Shown: positions 1-12,580 of the stretch, in pieces
Numbering within the stretch: the stretch's first letter is position 1
Layout: each line of letters starts with the position of its first letter
Translations under genes and position numbers: made by a program
The notes under the pieces: model-generated
Seen by the model: the letters and a program-made list of their open reading frames with translations, nothing else
Database searches by the model: none
What the model was told of the DNA's origin: nothing
Assembly: GCA_011799875.1 (NCBI GenBank)
Contig: CM022302.1
Location: 325,169,385-325,233,384 of the forward strand
Source: Thinopyrum elongatum
Lineage: Eukaryota; Streptophyta; Magnoliopsida; Poales; Poaceae
Length of the DNA: 64,000 bases
Direction of reading: 5' to 3'

Positions 1-677
1 TAGTTTATTATCAGTGTATTCGTCCCAGTTCTTGGAGCGCTTGCAATGAACAGTGTGTTCGTGCAGCAGCTGCGCATGCAGAATGGGCCGAGAGTGTTCT
101 CCCCCTGTAGCAGTTGCCTTGGGCCTCCTTTTATATGCTTAAAGGGGTCACCACAGTGGCAAACTGTTCATACGCGAGGTGTAAAGTAGCTACAGGGTTA
201 TCATACCTAACCACTGGCAGTTTAGGACAAATGCACTTAATGCACCGTGAGGTGTCCGTTTATGTGTCCCTACTTTCTTGGGGATGGAAAAAGGGGCCAT
301 CCCATCAGCACCGCTTAAGCTCGCCTCCACTAGCGTCTTGCCACGCATCCAAAGATGGGGCCAGAATGCCAGGCTGGTCGCTGCGATGGAGCGGTGGCAC
401 AGTGGCGAAACCTTGCCGGGGTGCGGATCTTGCCGGGCTCTGCGGGCTACCCCGGCAAGATCTTGCCGGGCTCCGCAGGCTACCCCGGCAAGATCTTGCC
501 GGGGGCCGAGCCCTTGATCTCCAGTTCTCCTTATCTTCTGGTCCTTGGCTTGAATGTCTCTTTGATAATCTTGGATTAATCTTCAGTTGTTCCCCGACAA
601 GCCTTGCCGCAGGTATGGCTACAACTGCCCGTGCACAAGTACGGGGTACTAAAGGCCCAATACTTAGTACACTGACA
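1..677 (-). repeat. Partial 3' LTR of Tat copy 1
   Basis: Aligns with 12443-13151, the other LTR of this element; about 158 bases lie before the window. On the minus strand the LTR begins TGTCAGTGTACTAAG at 677. It differs from the partner LTR by roughly 15 substitutions, one single-base indel and one missing 33-bp repeat unit. A TATA-like GCATATAAAA lies at 129-138 on the minus strand. Confidence 0.92.
426..503. repeat. 33-bp tandem repeat in the LTR, two units plus a partial unit
   Basis: Units at 426-458 and 459-491, then a partial unit. Each unit junction forms the 20-bp palindrome CCCGGCAAGATCTTGCCGGG or a close variant. The partner LTR carries three units at 12867-12965. Confidence 0.9.
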
Positions 678-697
678 GGAGCCCCCGGGCCTAGGCC
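678..697 (-). other. Polypurine-tract-like sequence of Tat copy 1
   Basis: Directly next to the start of the 3' LTR. On the minus strand it reads as a G-rich stretch ending GGGGGCTCC, the same as in copy 2 at 28331-28344, and is the expected plus-strand priming site. Confidence 0.6.
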
Positions 698-1076
698 ACA
701 CACGAGTGCGAGGCGTTGTTGGGCTAGGCCCAAACAGTGCATGGGCACGCGTGGTAGGGGTTAACTGCTTGTAATTATTCCATTTACTGTGCTTCTCCAC
801 TACGCGCGTTGAATGCGTGACGTGGGAAGCGTGCGCTGAACGACCGCGGCCGCAGCGCGCTTGCATAGGCATGTTCACATTGGGCAGTAAAAGAGGCAGC
901 CTCGCTCCTTCCCCGTAAAAAGGAATCCGCAGAGGCGCTGCCCATTTACCCCCTTCTTCTTTCCAATCTGAAATCCGCCATTACTTTCTTTCCCCCGAGC
1001 TCAGAGCAGAATTTCTCCTCATCCGCTCACCGCCTCCGCACCCGCTCTATCCTCGGCTTCCGCCTTCGCGATCGCC
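698..1076 (+). promoter_or_regulatory. Promoter and 5' leader region of the antisense gene, Tat copy 1
   Basis: Non-coding stretch between the polypurine tract and the antisense start codon. The counterpart in copy 2 has a clear CCCATAAAAAGG TATA-like box; here the matching site at 911-923 reads CCCCGTAAAAAGG, so it has lost TATA character. A pyrimidine-rich leader follows, up to the ATG at 1077. Promoter function is inferred from position and conservation between the copies. Confidence 0.5.
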
Positions 1077-4000
1077 ATGCTGCTCAAGGCTAGCAAGGGC
1101 AAAGGCAAGAGCAAGGAGATGAAGGCCAATGTCCCGGAGAGCGAGCTGGTGAAGATGCGTAAGAAGTACGTCGTCTTTGCTCCGACGCTCGACGCGAAAG
1201 CCTTGAAGAACCGGTACTAGTGCATGTGGGCGAGGGAGACGCAGGCTCACCCCGCAACTCGCGTGGCCCCAGGTTCTTCTTCCAAAGGCGGACCAGATAA
1301 ATATCACTTCTTCGTCGCTTACTTTTATTGCGGGCTCTGTCCTCCATTTTCTGATTTCTTTATCGACATCATGTACACATACGGCTTCCATCTTCTAGAT
1401 TTCACGCCGAATGCCGTAACATGCATGTCGATCTTTGCTCATCTTTGCGAAAACTTTGCCGGAGTAGTTCCCAACACTGCCCTCTTCCGCCATTACTTTG
1501 TTCCCCGTATCCAAAAAGGGGACGCCCTTTCCGGTTCTATCGCCTGGATCCCAAGGGCATGGAACAAGGAGATATATCCAGATGGGGTTTACCGCGAGGA
1601 GTGGGAAGAATGGCGGTCCGAGTGGTGCTGGATCAAGGAAGCAGATCCCCATCCATTCTGTTCGCCCCGACGACAGAAAGTGGTCCGTGGCGTGGACTGG
1701 AGTAATATTGATGCTCAATACGACAAGCTCACGATCGCCACCACCAGGATTATTCGTGTGAAAGCTGCCGGGCTCACAATAGAGATGATTGGGTCTGACT
1801 TCCTTCGCCGCCGCATCGCCCCTCTGCAGAATAAGGGGTGACCAGCTTGGAAGTTCCAGAATGCGGCAAACATCATGAGGCTGCGCCCCAGATTAAATAG
1901 TAACTTGACAATCATGCAGCTTGCCGCTCTCCGCCACAGGCTATTTCAGCGTGATGACAAGCATAAGTTGCCGGCGAGAATTATCCCTTTGTGCAACAAC
2001 TCCGCCCTGGGGTCGATCATCGCCACGATGCCAATGTTCAACGCCCATGGCCTTGACGCAACTTGGGTCGAGCCATCTGAGGAGCAAGCGCAAAAGTTCT
2101 TCGATAACTTGTCGGAGAGGGCCGTTCGGGAAGAAATAAGACTCGTCCGCGCCACCACCGATGAGGAAGTGGCATATATTGCCACTAGGGTGGAAGAGGC
2201 AAACCTTGCCGCGGAGGCTGGCGACGTTGGCTTCATGGAATGGGAGACCAGTGACGCAGAGGTCGTTTTGGAAGAAGATCCTGCCGGGGAGGATAAGGCT
2301 GCCGGGGGAGCAAAGTGGCACAGCCGCTGAAAGCTCGTCTGATGAAGACGCAGCCGAAGAATAGCCACAAGAGGAGCCCCCAGCTCCAAAGAGGGCCAAG
2401 CGTGTCCTTCGGAAAGCTGTCTCTGATGCCCCAGCAAATCAACCTTCTTCGAGCAGTGATGCTCCCGGCAAGAAGGCGGCCGGCAAGGCTGCACCACGGC
2501 AAGGAGTTCGACAGCAACCCGTGCAGCGCACGAGACACACACCTGCGGCAACCACTGGGGTGGCAGGGGCGTCTCACACAACAGCACCAGAGGTTGAGGC
2601 GGCAGAGTCACGCCAACCCCCTGCACCTGCTGCAGCCAAGCGACCCAGGACCCCTCCTCCGCCTCCCCATACGGACGCCGCAATGGAGGTCGATTTCGAC
2701 ATCTCCAGTTTCAGCCCGGAACGAGAAGAGGAAGAGTAAATATCCTGTCACAGTCTTTATCTCCCAAATTCTGAATTCAATTGATCTCATTGTCTTGTTT
2801 CTGCAGTGACGCAGGAACTTTGGCGGAAAGGATGGCGAAGAGGGCGAAGACTTCCATGGGTGACGAGCCCCCGACAGGCTTTGCGAGCGTGCCAGCAACT
2901 ATCGTCATCAGCCCGGAGCTTAGCCCTCAACGCAGCCCCCAACACAGCCCCCAGCATGAGTTCACTACTCATTTTCCGTTGGCAGGTGCTGAGGTTTCTA
3001 CCTTTGCCGCTAATATCTTTGGGCTTGCAGGAGAAGGACGGCAACAGGGAGAGTCGTTGGAGGATGCCCCCGTGCGCCGCCTCCGTCAACCACGCCGCCC
3101 GCAAGCGCATCTCCGGCAAGAGCTCCTACCGACGAGCCTACCTTGGAAGAGGAGGAGCCGGCAAACATGGGCATCGGCAACCTTTCCCCGGCAACCCATG
3201 TTGCCGGGAGGGATGAAACCACCCCTCAACAGCTCAACGCAGGTGACTGCTTGCCTCAGAGCACTTGTCATTCTTTCCTTTATCTTTCTTTCTCTTTGTC
3301 TCCTTGAACTTCAATCTTGATCTTATTTCGTTTCCTTCCTTCGTCCTCCAGAATTCCCTGTGATGGAACACATGGACGTCGACGTTGTCATCGAGGAGAC
3401 CGCCAGAGATGCCACCGCCGAAGCTGACAGGATCACTGCTAGCGAGGCCGCTAAAGACGCCACTGTCGAGGTCAGCAAAGCTGCTGCCGAGGAAGCCGCC
3501 AAGGAATCTGCCGAGAGGGCCGGCGAGGAGACTGATGATCATACTGACGGCATTCCTGCCGCAGGAGCGCTAGGTGCTACATCGGCCACAGAGCCCCCAG
3601 CCACCGGTGAGATGATCATCGAGGATCAACCATCGACATCCGAGGCTCCCTCATCGAGCAAATATCTCAAGGTTGGCGACAACTTATTTATCAACCTGTC
3701 GGGCACGACAAGTATTGGAGCGCCGACCGAAGGGGAAACCTTTGATGAAGAAATCATCACCGTTGTCGGGCTCGAAATCGTCGATGAACCAAGCGCCAGC
3801 AGTGGGAAATCTGAAGAAGATCAGCTCCTTCAGGCTATGGGCGATAATTTCCGCAAGCTCCAAGCACTCCACCGTGCTCGAAAGGAGAAGGCAGATTCCA
3901 GAGTTGCAGTTGTCGAAGCAGCCGAGGCAGATTTCCAGAAGCGCGTTGAGGAGATGCAGATCTGGTACGCCGAGGCCCTTCAGGAGTTGACTACCAGCCA

Positions 4001-5048
4001 GGAACAAGTGAGCCAGAGCTGGACGGAGCTCCTCCTGAGGCAATCCGACATGGAGAAGGCGCAAGAGGAAAATGCGCAAAGGATTGCCGCTGAGGAAGCC
4101 CTCTTAACGGAGCGCCGCATTGGGCTTGATGCTCATGAAGAAGATCTCATCGCGCGTGAGCAGGCACTTGCTGCCAAACTCCGCGGCAAGGACGAAGAGA
4201 TTGAAAAGCTTGTCGCGCAGCGGACCCAGGAGCTGGAGCAGAAACACAAGGAGGCGCTCGAAGCTTCAACTGCAGATCACGCTAGCAAGCTCAAGGAAAC
4301 CATCGATGCCGCCGAGGCTGCAGAGGCCGCCAAGAACGAGCTGAGCAACAAAGTGAAGAAGCTGGAGGCGGATCTTGAGGAACACAGCAAGGAGCTCTCG
4401 ACGCTCAAGGGTGACAGGGAGAAAACTCTCCACAGCCTGGCGGAGATGCAAATTGCTATATCCGACAAGACCAAGCAGCTCTCTTCAGCCAACGATGCCA
4501 TTGCCGATCTAAGGCTGAAGCTAACCACGCTGGAAAAGTCTCTTGAGGACGGCAGGGCCCGCGAGAAGGCCCTAAGCAAAGACCTCCAGGATGAGAAGAA
4601 CTTGCTTAAGAGCGCCGCCGCCGCCCAAATTGACTATGAGAAGGGTGTGAAGATCTGGACTGATCGCCTTGTCGACACCGCGGAGAGGCTCACAGCACAA
4701 TTGTCAACCATGGGCCAGCATGGCTTGCAAAACTTCAGGTATTCCTTTGAAGAAAGGATATCCTCGAGCGCCAGGCTGACCATGTTCTTCGAAAGCATCA
4801 TTGATGCTCTAAAGCTGCTACAGTCCAACGGAGCGACCCAACTGGCCAATGAATCCCGCAAACTTTGCTGGGCCGTCCTCCGCAAGGTACTCGTCAAGGT
4901 GGTGCACAAGAACCCTGGCGTTGATCTCACCAACGTGCTCGACCGCCTGCCGAAGGAGGCAGATCTCAAGGCACTTGAGGAGCTTGTCGCGCCCATCCTT
5001 GAGAAGGTGGATTCAATCAAGAGGGTCGAAGGCCAGCGCAGGGACTAG
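1077..5048 (+). pseudogene. Antisense gene of Tat copy 1 (Transposase_28-like, four exons), decayed
   Basis: Lies opposite to gag-pol. Model: exon 1 1077-2735, exon 2 2807-2955, exon 3 3031-3242, exon 4 3352-5048. The introns end in CAG; intron 1 starts GTAAAT and intron 3 starts GTGACT. The intron 2 donor is ATGAGT where copy 2 has GTAAGT, so it looks broken. Exon 1 resembles the plant Transposase_28 / gypsy-type domain (motifs such as YFYCGLCPPF and DFTPNAV) followed by a Pro- and Ala-rich tail. Exon 4 is open over 566 codons, starts at EFPVMEHMDVD and is mostly Glu/Lys/Ala-rich coiled coil. Damage: TAG at 1218-1220, TGA at 1839-1841, an extra G near 2307, TAG at 2365-2367 and a frame difference in exon 3. 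The function of such antisense genes is unknown. I am confident of the family resemblance and fairly confident of the intron model. Confidence 0.8.
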
Positions 5049-5842
5049 CCGTCTTACTTTTCCTTGCCGCCACCATTCCATGTCAAAGACAATTCAGTCT
5101 TAAGTTAGAACTGCGGCAACTATCGATGTAATATAACTTGCTATAATTGAATACATGAATGCTATTTCTCCTGTTCAATTTCTTCCCGTATGGTATACGC
5201 CCTACGCTTACTGGAAACTTGCTGGCGCGCAACCTGCCGCGAGCGCTGGGTGCAGGACTTTAGTAGCCTGCTGGAGGTGCAGCAGCCGGCAAGACACCTT
5301 GGCGCTCTTGGTGCAACCACTTAAATTGTTGAGCGGACTCGAAACAAAATAAGGGCACAACCAATTATGACAAGGGTTCCTTCGTGTGCAGGTTTTCCAT
5401 ACAAGGGCCGAAATTGTCTAAAGAAAATAGCCTGATCGTAAAAATTGAAAAACTTGCTCAATGTTTCGCAACTTAGCTTTCTGTCGCTGTACTCCTTCCG
5501 GCAAGACAGCAATTCTGAACATTGCCCATTGGTATCCATACCTTCCTTCCCCCCCGGCAAACTTGTGCGCGAAGGAACCTTCTATCCTTTGAGAAAAAGA
5601 AAGAAGAGAAAATAAAGATATGGAACCTTGGTGGTTCGTTAATGCTTACCGGGAGCAAGTGTCATACAATATCTCAGACAAGCATGCATATAGATAAACA
5701 TGGAAATCAACAAGAAATGTACAACACTTAAGCTTATTCAACTGCGCACAGGGTCTACGCCTGGCTTTGTACAAAGGATTATATGCCTTGCCGGCAAAAC
5801 TCGTACAAAAGGAGGTTGTCGGGAGCCCCCGGCAACCGCGCC
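5049..5842. other. Convergent 3' region between antisense gene and pol, Tat copy 1
   Basis: About 790 bp between two converging stop codons, presumably holding both poly(A) regions. It contains an imperfect stem-loop just after the pol stop (5814-5837, one mismatch) and several CCGGCAA words. No reading frame here is conserved with copy 2. Confidence 0.7.
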
Positions 5843-8800
5843 TTATGGGTAGAACTTGCGAAGATGTTCGATATTCCAAGAGTTAGTCACTGGAACGCCA
5901 TCCTTGGTCTCCAGGCGGACAGCGCCGGGCCTGGTGACTCATACTACTCGATAAGGGCCTTCCCACTTCGGCGTCAACTTATTTGAATTCTTGGCGGACT
6001 GAATTCGCCGAAGAACAAGGTCGCCTTCCTCAAGACTTCGGGCATGAACTTTGCGGCTATGGTAGCAACACAAAGCTTGCTGGTAGCGTGCAGCTCGCAC
6101 AGCAGCCCGAAGACAATCCTCCTCAAGGAGCACAGCGTCATCTTGCCGCAGTTGCTCTTGCTCAGGCTCATCATAAGCGAGCACTCGAGGTGACCCGTAT
6201 ATGAGTTCTGTGGGGAGAACTGCTTCCGCTCCGTAAACTAGAGCGAAGGGTGTCTGGCCAGTAGCTCGATTTGGTGTCGTTCTGATTGACAAAAGAACCG
6301 CCGACAACTCATCAATCCAGTGCCTTCCGCACTTTTTCAGCTTGTCAAAAGTTCTGGTCCTGAGACCGCGCAGCACTTCAGCATTAGCCCTCTCTGCTTG
6401 GCCGTTGCTTCTTGGGTGAGCAACAGAGGCAAAACAGATTTTGCCGCCAAGATCCTGGACGTACTACATGAAGGTGCAACTTGTGAATTGTGTGCCATTG
6501 TCTTTGATGATCCTGTTGGGAACACCAAAACGGCAAACTATCCCTTTAAAGAACTTGACGGCTGATTGTGCCGTCACCTTCCTCACCGCTTCCACCTCCG
6601 GCCACTTTGTGAACTTGTCGATTGCAACGTACAAGTACTCAAAGCCCCCGGTAGCACGGGGAAAAGGGCCCAGTATGTCGAGCCCCCAGACCGAAAATGG
6701 CCAGGAGAGAGGGATTGTCTGGAGAGCTTGAGCTGGCTGATGTGATTTCTTTGAATGAAACCGGCATGCTTCACACTTGATACTAGTGCAGCTGCATCCT
6801 GGAGAGCGGTGGGCCAAAAGAAACCTTGTAGGAATGCCTTTCCGACAAGCGCTCTTGATCCTATGTGAGAGCCACATATGCCTCCATGTATCTCTGCCAA
6901 CAGCTCCAGTCCATCCTCCCGAGGAATACACTTCAATTTCACACTGTTCAGTCTTTTCCTGTACAGAACGCCATCGACGAACTGGTACATGCTAGACTGA
7001 CGGGCTACTTTTTCCGCTTCTTCCTGCTCCTCAGGGAGTTCTCCTGTCTAAAGGAAATGGACAATGGGCTGTGCCCAAGCTGGAGCCTGGGGCTCGACAA
7101 CTAGGACTAAAGGCATCTCTTCTGCCGGGGGAACGTTTGTCTCGACGGCAAGGGCCTGAGCCCCTGCTGGAGCCTGTTGTTCCCCGGCAAGCTTGTCGTT
7201 GATCCCGGCAACTTCCTTGCCGGCGGCTGCCGGGAGCTCTACTGGAAAGTACTGACCAGAATTCAACTTCCTTCTCTTTTCTTGCCTCATTGATGGTGTT
7301 ACAGATGGCTGAGTTAAATGGAGCACAAAAGTCCCTGGTTCCACAGGTAACTTGAGGGCAGCGCATTTTGATAGGTCATCTGCAATACTATTTTCGGCAC
7401 GAGGAATGTGCTTTGTTTGCAGACCGTCAAAGTGCTCTTCCATTTTTCTCACTTCATCCACATAAGCTTGCATCAACGGACTTTGATAATCTTTGTTGAC
7501 TTGCCTGACAACAAGCTGCGAGTCGCCTCTGATGATGAGCTTCTTGATACCAAGGTCTGCCGCGATCCTGAGACCGGCAAGCAGGCCTTCGTACTCCGCA
7601 GTGTTGTTCGTCGAGCTCTCCCGGGGAAAATGCATCTGAATTACGTACTTGAGGTGCTCTCCGGTGGTGCGACAAGCAGCACGCCAGCACCGGCGCCTTG
7701 CAGCGAGAAAGCCCTGTCAAAGTACATAATCCATTCTTGATCTGTTTCCTTGCCGGGAAGAGTCGTTTCTTGAATCTCTTCGTCTGGCGTTGGGGTCCAT
7801 TCCGCAATGAACTCCGCCAAGGCTCTGCTCTGAATTGCTAAAGTACTTTCAAACTTGAGACCAAAACTTGACAATTCCAACGCCCACTCCACAATCCTGC
7901 CAGTTGCCTCTGGATTTCGCAAAATCCGCTGCAACGGGAAGCGAGTGACGACGGTAATCTCATGTGCTTGAAAATAATGGCGCAACTTCCTTGAGGCCAT
8001 AAGAAGACCGAAGAGCAGCTTCTGCACACGAGAGTATCTTGACCTAGCTCCCTATAGAAGGGAGCTGACAAAATAAACTAGACGCTGCACCATCTTCCTT
8101 TTTTGCACTGATTCCTCTGACTGCGCAGATCCTGTCTTGTTGGTACCAGACCTTGCCGGGGAAGATCCCAGCGTGCCACCGGACGGTCCTGCCACTGTTG
8201 TTGCCTCCTCGTCAACTTCTCTCTACACCACTAACGCAGCACTAACCACTTGGTTCGTTGCCACTAGATATAACAGCAACGGCTCTTGCGGCCTAGGTGC
8301 GACTAGCGTCGGCGGAGAGGAGAGGTACCTCTTCAATTCTTGCAATGCTGCCTCCACTTCCAGAGTCCATCTCATTGGACCTGCCTTCTTCAAAATTTTG
8401 AAAAAGGGCAGGGCGCGCTCAGCGGATTTGGAGATGAACCTGCTTAGGGCAGCAATGCAGCCGGCAAGACGACGTACATCCTTGACGCGTCTTGGTGCTT
8501 CAATCTGCTCAATAGCTTTGATCTTGTCGGGATTCGCTTCGATTCCACGCTGAGATACAAAGAACCCGAGAAGCTTGCCGGAAGGGACGCCAAACACACA
8601 CTTCTCAGGATTGAGCTTTAAATTGATCTTGCGCAGATTTGTAAATGTTTCTTCTAGATCTTGTATGAGCGTCACTTTATCCTTGGTTTTGACCACTATA
8701 TCATCCATGTATGCTTCTATATTTCTATGTAGCTGAGGCTCAAAACCAATTTTGACCGCTCTCGCAAATGTAGAACCAGCACTTTTCAACCCGAAAGGCA

Positions 8801-9293
8801 TTCGTATAAAACAATACGTACCACATAGGGTGATAAATGCGGTCTTTTCTTCATCTTCTTTCGCCATGAAGATCTGATGATATCCCGAGTAGGCATCAAG
8901 GAACGACAGTAGGTCACAACCAGTAGTGGAGTCCACAATCTGGTCAATGCGCGGCAAGGGGAAAGGATCTTTTGGACAAGCTTTATTGATGTCTGTATAA
9001 TCAATACACAACCTCCATTTCCCATTCGCCTTGCGCACTACAACCGGATTGGCCAACCACGTTGGGTGAAGCACTCCTCTGACCAAGCCTGCCGCTTCTA
9101 GCTTCCTGATTTCTTCGGCAATGAATTCTTGCCGCTCCAAGGCTTGCTTCCTGACCCTTTGCTTGACGGGCCACGCGTGAGGACAGACAGCAAGGTGGTG
9201 CTCAATTACCTCCCTGGGAACACCGGGGATGTCAGACGGTTGCCATGCAAACACATCGACATTCGCCCGCAGGAAGGCAACGAGCGCGCTTTC
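5843..9293 (-). pseudogene. pol: RT-RNase H-integrase region of Tat copy 1, decayed
   Basis: Continues in the same frame as gag-protease after the TAG at 9294-9296. The RT part (9254 down to 8223) keeps the YMDD box. The first RNase H/connection region and a second RNase H follow, then an integrase with the HHCC region and DNGTQF, ending at 5843. Stops relative to copy 2: 8223-8225 (CAG to TAG), 8052-8054 (CAA to TAG), 6464-6466 (CAG to TAG) and 5939-5941 (CGA to TGA). One base is missing near 7670 and another frame change occurs near 6780. The RNase H motif MYFDGAF reads MYFDRAF. The integrase keeps NGQAE where copy 2 has NDQAE. It cannot make a working enzyme. Confidence 0.9.
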
Positions 9294-12197
9294 CTATTTG
9301 TCATCTAGGGTGGAACTTATGGTGAAAGTTCCTCCCGTTCCGCCCTCCTTGACGGGGACCTTCTTGATCTCTGGTGGAGTAGCCTTGGACTTCTTGTTCT
9401 TGCCGGTGGAACTCTCTGGTGCGTCCTTAACGGAAGCGCAGCACTCTGAGAAGGTGCGCTTGCCGGAGTTTGCGCCAGAGATCTTGCCGGTCTTCTTCTT
9501 CTTCTCCCCGGGAGTTCCAGTGGCAGAAGCAGATGCCTTGACGGCAGGTGCTGCAGCTGCCTCCTGGTATAGTTGGTCAGTGCAGATAAGTGCGTCCTTC
9601 TTGTCAGAGTGGATAGTGATGACACTTATCGGCCTGGGCATCTTCAACACATTGTACGCATAGTGTGATGCCGCCATGAACTTAGCAAGCGCTGTGCGGC
9701 CAAGGATTCCATTGTATGACATAGGGATCTTGGCGACATCAAAAACTACCTTCTCTGTCCTGTAGTTGAGCTCGCTACCAAATGTCACCAGTAGCGTAAT
9801 CTTGCCTTTTGGCTGGGTCCTTCCTGGATTGATCCCTTGAAACGTGCCCATTTCCTCGAGATCTTCATCAGGAATTTGCAGCCTCTTGAGCACGTCCGAC
9901 GAGATTAAGTTCAGCCCGGCCCCACCGCCAACTAGCATTTTTGTCACCTTGAGGTTGCGGATTGTTGGGGAGACCAACAAGGGCAAACACCCGACCGCAG
10001 TTGTGCGATCAGGGTGATCCTCAGTGTAAAAAATGATATGTGTGCTGGACCACTTTAAAGGTTTGCGTGCATCAAACGACGGCTCCGTTGCATTAACCTC
10101 ACGCACCCACTATTTAAGTCGGTGATGAGAAGAATGCAACGAGGTGCCCCCGTCAATACACATGGCCTCTGTGGCTTTCTGAAACTCGTGCTCGCTGGAT
10201 TCGTCGTCTTCTTCATCATCATCGCCCCCCTCGTCCTTGTCGCGGCCTCGGGCGGGCTTTTCCTTCTGTTGCTTAGCCTTGCCGCGGCGGCCTCCTCGGC
10301 CACCATGCTTCTTGCTAGATCCCTCAGTACCGTCCTAGGCCTTCTCCTTGTCTCGTCTTTCATACTCAGCTCTCTGCTTCTTGACAAGCTGCTCAACTTG
10401 CTGGCAGTTTTGGAGATCGTGGCCCTTGGGGCGATGGATCTTGCAATACTGCTTGCCGGAGTTTTCCGACTTGTCGGCTGCCGCCAAGGCCTGGCAGGAG
10501 GCGCACCTGGCAACTTCCTTGCCGGGGTCGTCAACCTTGGCCTTCTTGGCGGTGCCGGGGTTGCCGGATTCCTCGACAGCAAGCACGGCCTTGCCTCTGC
10601 GCTTCTTGTTCTGCCGCCGGCCTTTCTTTGGCGGGGTTGCAGCGTCTTCATCTTCTGATTCGCCCCCTGCACCAACACTCTCGCCAGGGAGTTTCCTCCC
10701 TTCTTCAGCTCGAGCACATTTGTCGGCCAAAGTGTAAAGCTCGGCAATACTCCTGACTTTGTTCATCACCAGCTCTTCGTGCATTTTGCGATTACGCACG
10801 TTCTGATGAAACATGCTAACAACAGCGGCAGGATGAACGTCTGGAATATTGTATTGCACCTGGCTAAATCTCTGGATAAACTTGCGCAGGGGTTCGCCCT
10901 CCTTTTTAGGGAGGAGATGCAAATCACTCTCTTGGCCAGGAGCTTGGTGGCCTCCAACAAAGGCGCCAACAAATTGATGGCACAGATCTGACCAAGAAGA
11001 AATGGAATTCTCCGGCAGATGCATCAACCATGACCTGACGTTGGGTTTGAGCACCAACGGGAAGTAGTTGGCAAGTATCTTGTCATCTCGGCCCCCGGCA
11101 GCCTGCACCGCAATGGTGTAGATGCTCAAGAACTCCGAGGGGTGAGTCTTGCCGTCATATTTCTCCGGGACCTCTGGTTTGAACGTTCGGGAGTTGGGCC
11201 ACTGGACTTGCCGCAGCTCACGGGTAAACGCTGGACAACCTACCTCATAGGGCAAGTCGCCTATGTGCCCCAGCGCAGGCTTGTCGACAGTAGGCCCTGC
11301 GTGTTTATCGGACTGATGACGCGCCTCCCGTCGCCGCTCGATGGTAGTTCGAGCATCTTCTTTGCTTCGTTCCCGAAGAACTTGACGCTGATCGCGGCGC
11401 ATCCGAGGATCGGACGATGCCGTGGAATCGTCATCACGGCCGTCAGTTCGCTGGGTTGACAACCGCTGCTGCTGTCGTTGAGAGGAGTGCACCGTGGTCG
11501 CACCGCCTCCAGTCTTCTCACCATCGGCTCGCGTCGGATTGATAGACCGCTGCCGCGAGGGCCCCGCAGGCTACGGCCCATCCTTGTTGATGAAGCCGAT
11601 GAGGCTCTGGATAGTAGATCGCCACTCCTCCATCTTCTCCGGAGTAGGAGGGAAATCGAGGAGCAGCTGCGCACGTGCCAAGGCTTCTGCTGGCGTAGGT
11701 GGCGGCGACAGGTGCGAGGTATGTGAGGTGCTCTGACCCCTAACAGTGTTAGAAGGAGCACCATCACGATCACGCGACCGCACGCCACTTCCATCGGCAG
11801 TTTGGCGTGCATGCTGGGCCTGCACACCTTGGGATCGATACACAGAAGTCTTTCCATGGGGACGTTCAGAACCACCAATGCCGCGGCGCTGCTCGTCGCG
11901 TGCGACCTGGGAAGGACGCAACGCTTGCGCCTGCATGAGAGTCTTAGAAGGCGCCCTTCGATCTCTGGAGTTCGCTGCGCCGCCCATAGGCAGCACGGCT
12001 TCATCTCTGGATCTGGCGGCGTGCGGGTTGCCGTCGCCGCTGCGAGCGACACCGCTCGCCTGGCTCGAATCACCAGAATGCCGCAGAGGTTCTAAACCCC
12101 CATCTCCTGCATCCAAGCCGTCACCCGTCCGAGTAGGCACGGGCAAGACGGACGTAGACAGAACAACCGCTGCCGCACCCTTCTTCTTGGGTGGCAT
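9294..12197 (-). pseudogene. gag-pro: Gag-protease region of Tat copy 1, decayed
   Basis: Starts at ATG 12195-12197 (MPPKKKG). A retrotransposon gag domain is recognisable around TFKPEVPEKYDGKTHPSE, followed by a basic, Lys-rich segment and a CX2HX4HX4C knuckle (starts CKIHRPKGH), then an aspartic protease. Compared with copy 2 the protease motif LVDGGAG reads LVGGGAG, so the catalytic Asp is Gly (codon 9927-9929). Premature stops: 11571-11573, 10335-10337 and 10110-10112 (CAG to TAG). It ends at the TAG 9294-9296 that copy 2 shares. No frameshift is evident in this part. In an active element it would form the particle and process the polyprotein. Confidence 0.9.
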
Positions 12198-12262
12198 GGT
12201 AACGAAGACGGTGAAGAAACTGACATGCTGATCACCGGATCAGGTTCGCGCAACCTCGACGC

Positions 12263-12280
12263 CCCCTACCTGGCGCGCCA
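12263..12280 (-). other. Primer binding site of Tat copy 1
   Basis: Minus strand reads TGGCGCGCCAGGTAGGGG four bases inside the 5' LTR. It begins TGG as expected for pairing to a tRNA CCA end. I did not identify the tRNA with certainty. Confidence 0.75.
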
Positions 12281-12570
12281 AAGATGTCGGCGTACGACAC
12301 CTATGGGATCCAAAGGACCTCTTTTATGATTCGGCAGGGAGAGAGGTATGCACAAAGAGCAGAACCGAGGACCAACGCGGGGGGGGGGGGGAATTTTACC
12401 CAGGTTCGGGCCGCTGATCAGCGTAAAACCCTACTCCTGCTTTAGTTTATTATCAGTGTATTCGTCCCAGTTCTTGGAGCGCTTGCAATGAATAGTGTGT
12501 TCATGCAGCAGCTACGCATGCAGAATGGGCCGAGAGTGTTCTCCCCCTGTAGCAGTTGCCTTGGGCCTCC

Positions 12571-12580
12571 TTTTATATGC
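12571..12580 (-). promoter_or_regulatory. TATA box of the 5' LTR, Tat copy 1
   Basis: Minus strand reads GCATATAAAA, followed by GGAGGCCCAAGGCAACTG. The same sequence sits at the same LTR position in copy 2. Confidence 0.75.

Noticed and set aside
10122..10658. 178-codon plus-strand ORF with hydrophobic, membrane-like sequence
   Set aside because: It is the complement of the Lys-rich gag segment; the Leu/Val richness is a shadow effect.
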